Under the pieces are notes generated by a model. That model saw only the letters and a program-made list of their open reading frames with translations. It was not told the DNA's origin and ran no database searches. 64,000 nt of DNA from JBEKTY01 sp049515555. GTDB taxonomy: Bacteria; Planctomycetota; Planctomycetia; Pirellulales; Thermoguttaceae. Positions 26,564 to 35,823 of this stretch are shown in pieces. The stretch lies in the NCBI GenBank assembly GCA_049515555.1, contig JBEKTY010000002.1, positions 1 through 64,000 on the forward strand, written 5' to 3'. A program made the position numbers and the translations under genes. Numbering within the stretch: position 1 is the stretch's first letter; each line of letters opens with the position of its first letter.

Positions 26564-27210
26564 GGCGTTTGGTCTGGCTTGGCTTCCTTCTTCGCCTGTT
26601 TAGGCTTCGGCCGCGAGAGGACCTGGATCTGCACGGCGCGATTCCGCTCGTCGTAGGACCAGGCGACCTTGACCTTGTCGCCGACGTTCAACGCGGCGAT
26701 GGTACCGACCACACCCTTGTTCCAGCCCTTCGCCGCAACGTCCCAGGAAGGCACATAGCGTTCGGTAAACCCCCGGCCGCTGGGCGTGACGTCGAAGGAA
26801 GGCATATTCCCCGCCGCTTCCACGGCCGCAACGGTTCCGACGACCATCCCGAATCTGGCAGGGGAATGGAACGCATGGATGCCGGTCAGCACCGGCTGTT
26901 GCTCCCCCTGCCACTGGAGGGCCACGAGGTTTGACACGAAGACCTGCTTCAGCGCGGCCTGAAGGTCTGCCTGTGGTTTGGCGCCCTCTTCGGCCAGGAG
27001 ATAGCGTTTGGCTTCACTCTCTCCCTCGGCCTTGACCATGATGTCCTTGTCGGTCTTGGCCGTGACGATGCCGACGATCTTTCGGTTTTGCGAGGCGGCG
27101 CGGGCCGCCCGCGAGGTCTTCTCCGCCGCCGGCAACGACGGCGTAATCCACAAGCCACCGGCCAGGACGGTCCCGGCCAGGACCCGCACGAACATGCTCT
27201 TCCCGCTCAT
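26560..27210 (-). CDS. Exported protein of unknown function, first gene of the gldA operon
   Basis: 216 aa from ATG 27210, with AAAGGAG upstream; the in-frame extension to 27375 is not protein-like. Signal peptide MFVRVLAGTVLAGGLWITPSLPAA. The mature part looks like repeated small beta-barrels: KIVGIVTAKTDKDIMVKAEG, MVVGTVAAVEAAG and VVGTIAALNVGDKVKVAWSY. It ends in a Lys-rich tail (PKPKQAKKEAKPD). No family recognised. Coupled by ATGA to the next gene, although an exported protein in one operon with a cytoplasmic dehydrogenase is odd. Confidence 0.65.
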   Translation of the reverse strand: MSGKSMFVRVLAGTVLAGGLWITPSLPAAEKTSRAARAASQNRKIVGIVTAKTDKDIMVKAEGESEAKRYLLAEEGAKPQADLQAALKQVFVSNLVALQWQGEQQPVLTGIHAFHSPARFGMVVGTVAAVEAAGNMPSFDVTPSGRGFTERYVPSWDVAAKGWNKGVVGTIAALNVGDKVKVAWSYDERNRAVQIQVLSRPKPKQAKKEAKPDQTP

Positions 27211-27427
27211 CTTCCGCTCTCCTTTCGGCCCCATAGGAATCGCGTCTGCCTGGCCTTGCCCAGGCACGCTCCGGCCCGTGGACACCCTTATCGTCGCGAA
27301 GGGTGACAAGAAAGTCAACACGCCGGCCAACATCGAATTGGCATGCGGAGCTTGCCTCTCGGGGTCGCTGATCACCCCTAATCCGCGCGCCGAATTTCGC
27401 CGCAGCGGCGCACCGCGCCGGTGATCC

Positions 27428-29500
27428 TCAGGGGCGCCGGAAGCGCAAGACCTCTGATTCCCCCGGCTCCAGGGCGATCGTCAACCCGCCGCGCAACTGC
27501 CGACCGGAAAGGTCGCGGGCATGGCTGCCGTCCAGTCGGTTGACGCGGTACGCGCCACGCTCGTCGACGCCGCGCAAGCGGATTTCCGCCGCTTTGTAGC
27601 TTGATTCCGCGGGCCGCAGGACCACGAGGAACCCCTCACCGGCCGCCGGGTCGCAAAACTCCCAGCCCACCCATTGGCTGAGCTCGTGCGTCTGCGGAAA
27701 GAGCGGATAGTAGTCTTTGTTCAGCAGGTGACGCACGCTCTTGTAGGCGGCGATCTGCTCCCGGAGCCGCGCGCGAGTCGGCAGCTCCAGCCGGGTCCAA
27801 TCCAGCGCGAAACCGAGAGGCCCGCCGAACAGACTGTCGATGTCGAAGCGGCTGGCCCGCGACGAGGCGGGGAGGTTGGTGTTGAGCAGACCGCCCGGCA
27901 GGAAGCGGTTGCCTCCCGTTTCCTGAGCGCGGGCGGCGATCAAGCTCGACGTCTCGTCGCTCTTCCAGAAGGTGTGGGCGCGGCGGATGGTCTCCAGGTC
28001 GATCCGCCGGCCGCCGCTGGCGCAGCTTTCGATCAACAAGTCGGGATACTTGCGGCGCAGGCGGTCGAGGAGAGCATATTCCCCCTCGAGGTACCGGATC
28101 TGCGTCAGTCCCCGGGTCTGGGGCTTGTCGCGCCTCTGCCACCCCTCCAAGGGGTCCTGGTTGTAATCGTAACGGATCCAGCGGACCTGGCCCTCGTCGA
28201 TGAAGCGGCACATCATCTGGAAGAGCCACTGGCGGGCCTCGGGGATCTCCAAGGCCACCTGGCTTCCGAAGACCCACTCGGGATGCTCGCGTTGCAGGCG
28301 GGTGCCGGGGTCGGCCCTACCGGGCTCGAACCACAAGCCCAGCTTCATGCCCTTCTCGGACGCCTGCCGGGCGAGCGGCGCCAAGCCGTGGGGAAACTTG
28401 GCGCGATCCAGCGTCCAATTGCCGACGCCCGACGGAAAACCGCCCTCGAACCAACCCGCATCGATGCAGAAATACTCCAGGCCCAGATCGGCGGCCGAGT
28501 CGATCTGCCGCTTGAGCATCTCCGCGCTGATGCAGTTCTCGAAGGTGAACCAATGGTTCCACGAGACGGGCGGCAGCGGCTTCTGATCGCCCAGCAGCGC
28601 CACGTAATGGTCGTACAGGATCCGCCGCAAGGCATTGGCGCCGTCTTGCCAGTCGCCCCGGTAGCAACCCAGGAGGATGCTCGGCGAGGAGATGCGCTCG
28701 CCGGCCGGCAAGGCGATGCAGGCGCCCGGCATGCCCGCCGTGATCCGCCACTGCCCGGCGGTCCGCTCGGGACGGAAATCGGCCTGCCATTGCCCCGACC
28801 AACCGACGCCCACGTAGATGCCGCCTTCCGAAATCTGGTCCTGGAGCACGAAGAAGGGCAGATCTCTGTTCGACGACCGGCCGCCCGCGGCTGACAGCGT
28901 GACGGCCGACTTCAGGTCCGAGACGGCGACGAGCAGCGCGGCGGCCTCGCCGTTGAAAGGGCCGCTCAACCCCCCGCTACTATGCGCCAGCCGGATTCCA
29001 CTTCCGCCGGTGCAGCGCAGGTCGAGAGCGCAAACGTCGGCCAAGGGCCTGGTCGGCCCTTTGCCGCGATTCTCGAAGAGCCAGCGGAACTCGATCGCGG
29101 GCCGATCCTCGAACACCTCGGCGCGCCAGGTAGCCGTGAGTCCGCCCTCGGGCTCCTGCCAGGTCGCCTCGTGGATGCGGCCACGCTCGCTTTTCACCGG
29201 CGGTTTGTCCGCGCGGGGCCAGGTCTTCAGCAAGACTTCCGAGGATTGTCCCCCGTAGACGAAGGATGCCGGCCAACCGGCCGAAGGAAGGAAGGGGGCC
29301 GTCTGGACCCCGCGGGGGGCCGCGCTTGGTGATAGGCCCTTGCCGGCGCTTTCCAGCGTGAGCGGTGCCTTCGGCTTGATCGGCGCCGACAAGCCGATGG
29401 CTTCCAGAAAGCGGTCGAACTCCGCGGCGCCTTCGTACATCGCCCGCGCATCGCGAGCCGCGCCGAGGCAGCACAGCAGGAACAGCAGCCAACGTGACAT
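27428..29500 (-). CDS. GH36-family alpha-galactosidase
   Basis: 690 aa from ATG 29500 (GGGAG 8 nt upstream), with a signal peptide (MSRWLLFLLCCLGAARDARA). An N-terminal beta-supersandwich precedes a (beta/alpha)8 barrel: WNHWFTFENCISAEMLKRQI, YFCIDAGWFEG, KLGLWFEPGRADPGT. The catalytic nucleophile is expected at the first Asp of RYDYNQD and the acid/base at the Asp of SGGRRIDLE. A C-terminal beta-sandwich ends the protein. The enzyme should release alpha-galactose from galacto-oligosaccharides or galactomannan outside the cytoplasm; other GH36 specificities are possible. It has a good promoter upstream and is divergent from the Gfo/Idh/MocA gene. Confidence 0.85.
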   Translation of the reverse strand: MSRWLLFLLCCLGAARDARAMYEGAAEFDRFLEAIGLSAPIKPKAPLTLESAGKGLSPSAAPRGVQTAPFLPSAGWPASFVYGGQSSEVLLKTWPRADKPPVKSERGRIHEATWQEPEGGLTATWRAEVFEDRPAIEFRWLFENRGKGPTRPLADVCALDLRCTGGSGIRLAHSSGGLSGPFNGEAAALLVAVSDLKSAVTLSAAGGRSSNRDLPFFVLQDQISEGGIYVGVGWSGQWQADFRPERTAGQWRITAGMPGACIALPAGERISSPSILLGCYRGDWQDGANALRRILYDHYVALLGDQKPLPPVSWNHWFTFENCISAEMLKRQIDSAADLGLEYFCIDAGWFEGGFPSGVGNWTLDRAKFPHGLAPLARQASEKGMKLGLWFEPGRADPGTRLQREHPEWVFGSQVALEIPEARQWLFQMMCRFIDEGQVRWIRYDYNQDPLEGWQRRDKPQTRGLTQIRYLEGEYALLDRLRRKYPDLLIESCASGGRRIDLETIRRAHTFWKSDETSSLIAARAQETGGNRFLPGGLLNTNLPASSRASRFDIDSLFGGPLGFALDWTRLELPTRARLREQIAAYKSVRHLLNKDYYPLFPQTHELSQWVGWEFCDPAAGEGFLVVLRPAESSYKAAEIRLRGVDERGAYRVNRLDGSHARDLSGRQLRGGLTIALEPGESEVLRFRRP

Positions 29501-29629
29501 GGCAAGAACTCCCTCGCGGCCAGTGGACTCGGCAATGTCAGGGATTCCCGGCGCGGATGCCGTCGCTCCGCGGTTGCCGCGCGACCTTCGACTTATGATG
29601 CCGACGCCGCCGGCCGCGCCGCCCTCGAC

Positions 29630-29658
29630 ACTATATTCGGGCGGAGTCCAAATGGCAA
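29630..29658 (-). promoter_or_regulatory. Sigma70-like promoter for the alpha-galactosidase
   Basis: Minus strand TTGCCA (29653-29658) and TATAGT (29630-29635) with 17-bp spacing, each 5/6 to consensus. The leader to ATG 29500 would be about 125 nt. Confidence 0.5.
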
Positions 29659-29793
29659 ATGAAGAAGACCGGCCATGAAGGAGGCCGAAGCGGGATGCGT
29701 GCACAACCCCACCATTCGGCCCAACATCCGTCCACACAACAACTTGCGGCTGGGAAAGTCCCGAACCAGCCTCGGATCGACTTCCGCCGCTCC

Positions 29794-29822
29794 TTGACGC
29801 GGAACGAGAACTAACTTATTAG
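29794..29822 (+). promoter_or_regulatory. Sigma70-like promoter for the Gfo/Idh/MocA gene
   Basis: TTGACG (29794-29799) and TATTAG (29817-29822) with 17-bp spacing lie about 50 nt before ATG 29876. Confidence 0.4.
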
Positions 29823-29875
29823 TAGGGCTGGCGCATTGGTCACAAATCTGCAAGAGTTCAGCAAGGAGAGACTGC

Positions 29876-31195
29876 ATGCAAGAGCACGGGCCAGGGCAGG
29901 CGCGCCGCCGCGGGCGGCGTGATTTCATCAAGACCTCGACAATGCTCCTCGGCGCCGCGGGCGCCGCGGCCGGCACGCGAAGTCTCGCCCTCGGCGCCCA
30001 CGTGGGCGGCAGCGACCTGCTGCGGATCGGCCTGGTCGGCTGCGGGGGCCGCGGCACGGGCGCCGCCGTCGAGGCGCTGACGGCCGACCCGAACGTCAAG
30101 CTCGTCGCCCTGGCCGACCTGTTCCAAGACCGTCTGCTCGGCAGCCTCGCCAACCTGAAAAGAAACCCACAGGTCGCCGGCAAGATCGACGTGCCGCCGG
30201 AGCGGCGCTTTGTCGGTTTCGAGGCCTACAAGTCGCTGATGTCGAGCGGCCTGGAGGTGGTGCTGCTCTGCGCGCCGCCCCACTTCCGGCCCGCGCATCT
30301 GAAGGCGGCCGTCGACGCCGACCTGCACATCTTTGCCGAGAAGCCGGTCGCCGTCGACGCCCCCGGCGTGCGCTCCGTGCTGGCCACCTGTGAAGAGGCC
30401 AAAAGGAAGAACCTTTCCCTGGTATCCGGCCTGTGCATGCGGTGCTACTACGGCTTTCGCGAGATGGTGCGGCGCATTCACGACGGGGCGCTGGGCGACA
30501 TCCACATGCTCCAGGCCAGCGACTTCCGCGGCTCGGTCTGGATGCGAAAACGCGAGCCAGACTGGAGCGACATGGAGTGGCAACTCCGCAACTGGCTGTA
30601 CTTCACCTGGCTCTCGGGCGATTGCATCGTCGAGCAGCACATTCATTTCCTCGACGTGTGCGCCTGGATCATGAACGGGCAGTATCCGCTGACGGCCATC
30701 GGCATGGGCGGGCGGCAGGTCCGTACCGGGCCCGAATACGGCCACATCTACGACCATCACTTCGTGATCTACGAGTACGCCAGCGGCGCCAAGCTGTTCA
30801 GCAGCATCCGGCAAATCGGCGGCTGTGCGAACGACTCCTGCGCCTGGGCCGTGGGGAGCAAGGCCCGGGCGGAGTTCCACGAGCGCCGCGGCGGCATGAA
30901 CATCGTCACCGGCCGCGACAAGTGGGTCTATCGCGGCGCGGAGAACAACATCTACCAGACCGAGCACGACGACATGTTCGCCGGCATCCGCAAAGGCAAA
31001 CCGGTCTACAACGGCGACTACATGACCAAGAGCACTATGCTGGCCATCATGGGCCGCATGGTCACCTACAGCGGGCAGAAGATCACCTGGGACCAGGCCC
31101 TCAACTCGCAAGAGAGCCTCACGCCGCCCAAGTACGAGTGGGGCCCGCTGCCGGTACCGCCGGTGGCCATGCCCGGGATCACCAGGTTCGTTTGA
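29876..31195 (+). CDS. Tat-exported Gfo/Idh/MocA-family oxidoreductase
   Basis: 439 aa, ATG 29876 with AAGGAG upstream. The N-terminus carries a twin-arginine motif (GRRDFIKT, residues 13-20). A Rossmann domain (IGLVGCGGRGTGAA) and the family EKP signature (FAEKPVAVD, Glu155-Lys156-Pro157) follow, then the alpha/beta dimerisation domain (VEQHIHFLDVCAW, HHFVIYEYASGAKLFS). Members fold with bound NAD(P) and oxidise or interconvert sugars; Tat export suggests it folds with its cofactor before transport. In related bacteria, exported members with DUF1080 partners act on 3-keto-glycosides, which fits the neighbours. A short gap leads to HzsA-related protein 2 on the same strand. Confidence 0.85.
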   Translation: MQEHGPGQARRRGRRDFIKTSTMLLGAAGAAAGTRSLALGAHVGGSDLLRIGLVGCGGRGTGAAVEALTADPNVKLVALADLFQDRLLGSLANLKRNPQVAGKIDVPPERRFVGFEAYKSLMSSGLEVVLLCAPPHFRPAHLKAAVDADLHIFAEKPVAVDAPGVRSVLATCEEAKRKNLSLVSGLCMRCYYGFREMVRRIHDGALGDIHMLQASDFRGSVWMRKREPDWSDMEWQLRNWLYFTWLSGDCIVEQHIHFLDVCAWIMNGQYPLTAIGMGGRQVRTGPEYGHIYDHHFVIYEYASGAKLFSSIRQIGGCANDSCAWAVGSKARAEFHERRGGMNIVTGRDKWVYRGAENNIYQTEHDDMFAGIRKGKPVYNGDYMTKSTMLAIMGRMVTYSGQKITWDQALNSQESLTPPKYEWGPLPVPPVAMPGITRFV

Positions 31196-31243
31196 GCGGG
31201 CGGTGGCCACGACAAAGGCAAGGACCCGTGAATCGGAACGCCA

Positions 31244-31264
31244 GCGGGAAACCCTCGTTCCCGC
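31244..31264 (+). promoter_or_regulatory. Hairpin directly before a ribosome site
   Basis: GCGGGAA (31244-31250) pairs with TTCCCGC (31258-31264), and the AAGGAG of the next gene starts 1 nt later (31265). It may modulate initiation or protect the processed mRNA. Confidence 0.35.
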
Positions 31265-31278
31265 AAGGAGACGCCGCC

Positions 31279-34200
31279 ATGTCTTTTCGACCCGACCGTA
31301 AGCTGCTTCCGGCCACGCCCCCGAGATCCGGCCGTCCGGCAGCCGCGGTTATGGCGGCCCTGCTGGCCGGTCTTCTCCTGCCGAGCATCCAAGATGCACG
31401 TGGAGCGACCGCTGCTGCCGCCGCGGGGAAGGAAATCTTCTCCTCGACGTTCCACAACGACGTCGCCAAACCGTGGCGAATCGTCGGCGGCAAGTGGGAA
31501 GTCCGGGATGAGTGCCTCCGACAGATGGATGCGAAAACGGATGATCCGAACAAGGCGGTCCTCGTCCTCGGCGAGGCCGAGGACCTGTCGACCGGCGTCA
31601 TCATCGCCGCCAAGCTGCGCGTCGACTCGTGGAACAACGGCGAGTGGGCCCGCGCCGGCATCAGTTGCTGCTCGGACCCGCAGAGCGGACACGGACTGAA
31701 TCTGGTCTTCAGCCGCGGACAGCTCCAGTTCATGCACGACTACGTCACCTGGGGTCCGGGCTGTGCCTTTCCCTGCCAGAGCGGCCAATGGTATTGGATG
31801 AAACTGGAAAAGACCGCGGTCGCGCTGAAAGGAAAAGCATGGCCCGACGGCCATCCGGAGCCGGCGGACTGGATGGTCACTTGGAAGCAGTACGACCACG
31901 AGCTGAGCGGATACCCGGCCCTGGTCGGCTGCTCCGGTCACGTGGGGGCCGGTGCGGCCGGGGTGTCGTTTGCCCAGTGCAAGGTGCAGACGCTCGGCCC
32001 AAGTGTGTCTGCTTGCTATGCCAGGAAGGCAACGTGGCAGGAGACGATGGCCGCGAGCGTCGAAGCCCTTGCGCGCCAGGAAGCCGAGCTGGCCGCCAAA
32101 TCGCCGGGCGGCGAAAGCAAGGCCGGCGGCTCCAAGCGCGACGGGCTGTGGACGTTGCTCCGGCGCGACTTCTCCGATCCCGAGTCGCGGCGGCAGATGG
32201 CGTGGGAGCGGCAAGACAACCTCTGGGCCCAGGATTGGCCCTTCGGCACGGTCGGCGCGCTGGCCCAGCGCTATGCCGCTGCCACGCGGGCCCCCTTGAC
32301 CGGCCGGGCACGCCAGCAGGCCGCCAGTGCCGCACGGGCCGCCGACCTCGAAGCGGTCCGCAAACTCTACTACCGATCCAGGCACATCGACGACGCCGTG
32401 AGACGATGGAAGGACGCCAACCTCCAATCTTTGCGCTTGGCCGTGGAAGACCTCGTCCAGACCCACGGCGCCCGGTATCCCAAGGGGCCGGAGTACCTCC
32501 GCCGCATCGCGGAGATCCAGACGGCCGTTGCCGATGCCCGCAAGCCCGGCGACCAGGCCGCCGACCTCGAGCGCTTCGCCGACGCCGTCGAGCGCTTCGA
32601 GGCCCTTCGCACCGAAGCGCTGCTGGCCAATCCGCTCTTGGACTTCGATCGGCTCCTGTTGGTGAAGCGAAAGGACGCCCGAGAGATCAAGCCTCGCCCG
32701 CCGCTGCGCATGCCGTTTCCCAACGATCCGATCGGGCATCTCAACGGCCTGCCCGTCAACTTCCAAAGCACGGGCGTGTTGCGGCAGATCGCATTCGATA
32801 ACGAGATCGCCGTGCTGTCGCCCGTCCGGCCCGACGGGCGGTTGGCGACGCTCTACCGGCCGCAAAGCCCGGTGTATGTCGGCGACCTGAAACTGCACTT
32901 CGACGCCGCCAAGCTGCTGTTCTCCTCGATCGGCAGCCACGACCGCTTCCAGATCTTCGAGATCGGCGTCGACGGCGCCAAGCTGCGCCAGGTGACGCGC
33001 GGCGAAGAAGACGACGTCGACAACTACGACGCCTGTTATCTGCCCGACGGCCGGATCGTGTTCGGCTCGTCCTCCTGTTTTCAGTCGGTGCCCTGCGAGC
33101 GGCGGCTGGACGAAGTGGCCGTCCTGCACGTGATGCACAGCGACGGCTGCGGCGTGCGGCGCGTGTGCTTCGATCAGGATCACAACTTCTATCCCACGAT
33201 GATGGACGACGGGCGCATCCTTTATACCCGGTGGGAGTATGCCGACATCGCGCATGCCTTCAGCGCGCGGCTGTTCACAATGAATCCCGACGGCACGCAG
33301 CAGAAGGCCTATTACGCCAGCAGCGGCTACTGGCCGAATCGCATCTTTTATGCGAAGCCCGTCCCGGGCCACGCCACCCGGTTCCTGGGCGTGATTTCCG
33401 GCCACCACGGGACCGCACGGGCCGGGGAGCTCGTGCTCTTCGACGTCGCCCAGGGCCGGCGCCAGGCGGAAGGCGTCGTGCAGCGCATCCCCGGCCGGGG
33501 CCGGAAGGTCGAGCCCGTCATGGTCGACGGCCTGGTCGACGGCTCCTGGCCGAAGTTCCTCCACCCCTATCCCCTCAGCGACAAATACTTCCTGGCGTCG
33601 TGCCAACCGGCCCCCCAGTCGCGCTGGGGCATCTATCTGGTCGACGTGTTCGACAACATGCTCCTGCTCCACGAGGAAGAGGGCGGCGTGCTGTTCGAGC
33701 CCGTCCCGCTGCGCCAGACGCCGCGTCCCCGCGTGATTCCCGATCGGGTCGATCTGGCCTCGCGCGAAGCCAGCGTGTATCTCTTGGACGTCTATGCCGG
33801 CGGCGGGCTGCAAGGCGTTCCCCGCGGCACGGTCAAGAAGCTGCGGCTGTTCACCTACCACTTCAATTACTACGGCACCTCCGGCATCGAGGACTACATC
33901 GGCATGGACGGGCCGTGGGACGTCCGCCGCGTGCTGGGCACCGTGCCCGTGGCGGAGGACGGCTCGGCCTACTTCATCGTGCCGGCCAACACGCCCATCG
34001 CCGTGCAGCCGCTGGACGCCGAGGGCAAGGCCCTGCAATTGATGCGAAGCTGGTTCACGGCGATGCCGGGTGAGAGGGTGTCCTGCGTCGGTTGCCATGA
34101 GGACGCCAACCGCGCGCCGCCCGCCCGCGCCGGCGCACTGGCCGGCGCGCCGTCGCGGATCGCCCCGTGGCATGGCCCCGTACGCGGCTTTAGCTGGGAC

Positions 34201-35715
34201 CGCGAGGTGCAGCCGGTCCTGGACCGCTACTGCGTCGGCTGCCACGACGGCCGGGAGCCGGCCGGCGGGAAGACGCCGCCCGACCTGCGGCGGGCCGCAC
34301 CCAGAAAGATGCCGGCCTCGGATGCCCCCTTTCCGCCGTCGTTCTATGCCCTCCGCCGTTTCGTTCGCAGCCCGGGCCTGGAAGGCGATCCCCGCATGCT
34401 CCCCGTGGCCGACTACCACGCCGACTGCAGCCCGCTGGTGAAGATGCTCCGCAAAGGCCATCACAACGTCCAATTGAACGATGAAGCCTGGGACCGCGTG
34501 GTGACGTGGATCGACATGAACGCCCCGGCCTACGGCACGTGGCTGGAGATTCCTACGGCCTGCAACAATCCGACGGCCCGGCAGTGCCACGACCGCCGCA
34601 TCGAGTCGCTGCGGCGCTACGGCCGTGTCGAGGGCGATCCGGAAGCGGTTCCGGCCGCCAAAGGCCAGCCGGTGACCCCCGTGATGCCGCCGCCCGAGAA
34701 AGCGACGGAGGCCGTCCAGCTTGCCCGCTGGCCGTTCAGCGCCGATGAGGCCGCGCGGCGCCAGGCCGGCGCCGGCGCGGCGACTCGGCTGGACGTCGAG
34801 CTGGCCGCGGGGATCAAGCTCCAACTGCTGCTGATTCCGGCGGGAGAATTCCTCATGGGCGACGGGGCAGGTTACCCCGACGAGAAACCCGTGTGCAAGG
34901 TGAAGATCGAGCGGCCCTTCTGGATGGGCAAGTGCGAAGTGACCAACGAGCAGTATGCGTGCTTCGATGCGGGGCACCAGAGCGGCGACCAAGGCAAGCT
35001 GTGGCTGAGGTGGAGCCGGGGCGACTTCCAGCCTCTGAACGAGCCGCGCCAGCCCGTCTGCCGCGTCTCTTGCGACGAGGCCGGCGCCTTCTGCGCGTGG
35101 CTCTCGCAGCGGACCGGGCGGCGATTCACCCTGCCCACCGAGGCCCAATGGGAATGGGCGTGCCGCGCCGGCACCGACACGCCCCTGAATTACGGCCCCC
35201 TGGGCGCCGACTCCTCGGCCTTCGCCAACCTGGCCGACGCCTCGCTGTTGCGCCTCTGCCAGGGCATGGAGAAGGTCCGGCCCTTCCTGGCCGTCGATCC
35301 CGTGGACGACAAACACACGGTCTCCGCCCCGGTGGGATCGTACCGCGCGAATGCCTGGGGACTCAGCGACATGCACGGCAACGTGGCCGAATGGACCGCC
35401 AGCGCGTACCTCCCGTATCCCTTCCGGGCCGACGACCCGCGCCACGCCGCCCGCGACGTGCGAAAAGCGGTTCGCGGCGGCTCCTGGTACGACCGCGCCG
35501 ACCTGGCCCGCTCCGGCTGCCGCACCAGCTACTGGCCGTGGCAGCGGGTCTTCGACGTCGGCTTCCGCGTGGTCTGCGAAGAATCGGCGCCGCATCCGCA
35601 AATCCAGCCACGCGTGGCTGGACTTGCCGGCTCCGAGGCCGCGGGGACAATCACGGGCAGTGCAGCCCGTGCGGTCAAAGTAATCCGCCGAAGTGCAAGC
35701 GCTGGTGCTGATTGA
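31279..35715 (+). CDS. HzsA-related haem protein 2, fused to a SUMF1-like domain
   Basis: 1478 aa from ATG 31279 (AAGGAG 8 nt upstream). After a signal sequence (AVMAALLAGLLLPSIQDARG), residues ~50-240 form a LamG-like sandwich (WRIVGGKWEVRDECL). A helical stretch (AVEDLVQTHGARYPKGPEYL), a propeller (YLPDGRIVFGSSSC, MDDGRILYTRWEY) and a haem domain follow, with CVGCH at ~936 and ~985. The third CXXCH seen in sister proteins is not present (CNNPTARQCHD instead). Residues ~1175-1437 are a SUMF1/formylglycine-generating-enzyme-type fold (IPAGEFLMGDG, LPTEAQWEWACRAGT, DMHGNVAEW, RGGSWYDRADLARSGC), but the C-x4-C copper site of true FGE is missing. The last ~40 residues come from palindromic, non-conserved sequence. 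Confidence 0.8.
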   Translation: MSFRPDRKLLPATPPRSGRPAAAVMAALLAGLLLPSIQDARGATAAAAAGKEIFSSTFHNDVAKPWRIVGGKWEVRDECLRQMDAKTDDPNKAVLVLGEAEDLSTGVIIAAKLRVDSWNNGEWARAGISCCSDPQSGHGLNLVFSRGQLQFMHDYVTWGPGCAFPCQSGQWYWMKLEKTAVALKGKAWPDGHPEPADWMVTWKQYDHELSGYPALVGCSGHVGAGAAGVSFAQCKVQTLGPSVSACYARKATWQETMAASVEALARQEAELAAKSPGGESKAGGSKRDGLWTLLRRDFSDPESRRQMAWERQDNLWAQDWPFGTVGALAQRYAAATRAPLTGRARQQAASAARAADLEAVRKLYYRSRHIDDAVRRWKDANLQSLRLAVEDLVQTHGARYPKGPEYLRRIAEIQTAVADARKPGDQAADLERFADAVERFEALRTEALLANPLLDFDRLLLVKRKDAREIKPRPPLRMPFPNDPIGHLNGLPVNFQSTGVLRQIAFDNEIAVLSPVRPDGRLATLYRPQSPVYVGDLKLHFDAAKLLFSSIGSHDRFQIFEIGVDGAKLRQVTRGEEDDVDNYDACYLPDGRIVFGSSSCFQSVPCERRLDEVAVLHVMHSDGCGVRRVCFDQDHNFYPTMMDDGRILYTRWEYADIAHAFSARLFTMNPDGTQQKAYYASSGYWPNRIFYAKPVPGHATRFLGVISGHHGTARAGELVLFDVAQGRRQAEGVVQRIPGRGRKVEPVMVDGLVDGSWPKFLHPYPLSDKYFLASCQPAPQSRWGIYLVDVFDNMLLLHEEEGGVLFEPVPLRQTPRPRVIPDRVDLASREASVYLLDVYAGGGLQGVPRGTVKKLRLFTYHFNYYGTSGIEDYIGMDGPWDVRRVLGTVPVAEDGSAYFIVPANTPIAVQPLDAEGKALQLMRSWFTAMPGERVSCVGCHEDANRAPPARAGALAGAPSRIAPWHGPVRGFSWDREVQPVLDRYCVGCHDGREPAGGKTPPDLRRAAPRKMPASDAPFPPSFYALRRFVRSPGLEGDPRMLPVADYHADCSPLVKMLRKGHHNVQLNDEAWDRVVTWIDMNAPAYGTWLEIPTACNNPTARQCHDRRIESLRRYGRVEGDPEAVPAAKGQPVTPVMPPPEKATEAVQLARWPFSADEAARRQAGAGAATRLDVELAAGIKLQLLLIPAGEFLMGDGAGYPDEKPVCKVKIERPFWMGKCEVTNEQYACFDAGHQSGDQGKLWLRWSRGDFQPLNEPRQPVCRVSCDEAGAFCAWLSQRTGRRFTLPTEAQWEWACRAGTDTPLNYGPLGADSSAFANLADASLLRLCQGMEKVRPFLAVDPVDDKHTVSAPVGSYRANAWGLSDMHGNVAEWTASAYLPYPFRADDPRHAARDVRKAVRGGSWYDRADLARSGCRTSYWPWQRVFDVGFRVVCEESAPHPQIQPRVAGLAGSEAAGTITGSAARAVKVIRRSASAGAD
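35603..35622. repeat. Perfect 20-bp palindrome in the 3' end of a gene
   Basis: A perfect palindrome centred on ACGCGT lies inside the last codons of HzsA-related protein 2. A second hairpin (CACGGGC at 35652-35658 with GCCCGTG at 35665-35671) follows. The reading frame runs through both, giving a tail unlike the SUMF1 domain; the elements look like short dispersed palindromes that extended the gene. Confidence 0.6.
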
Positions 35716-35823
35716 CGTTGGGAATGGTCAGCGAAAACCGATTTGGGTCGATCCTGAATTGGCGTCAGCACTCGCACTTCGGCTGATTATTTTGGCCCTA
35801 CGGGACTTTCATCGGATAATACG

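Larger units (their letters stand above)
29501..29875. other. Divergent intergenic region
   Basis: 375 bp between the alpha-galactosidase and the Gfo/Idh/MocA gene. It holds one promoter candidate for each direction and no protein-like frame. Confidence 0.6.

Noticed and set aside
34800..35590. Sulfatase-activating formylglycine-generating enzyme
   Set aside because: The copper-binding Cys pair is missing and no sulfatase gene lies in the window.
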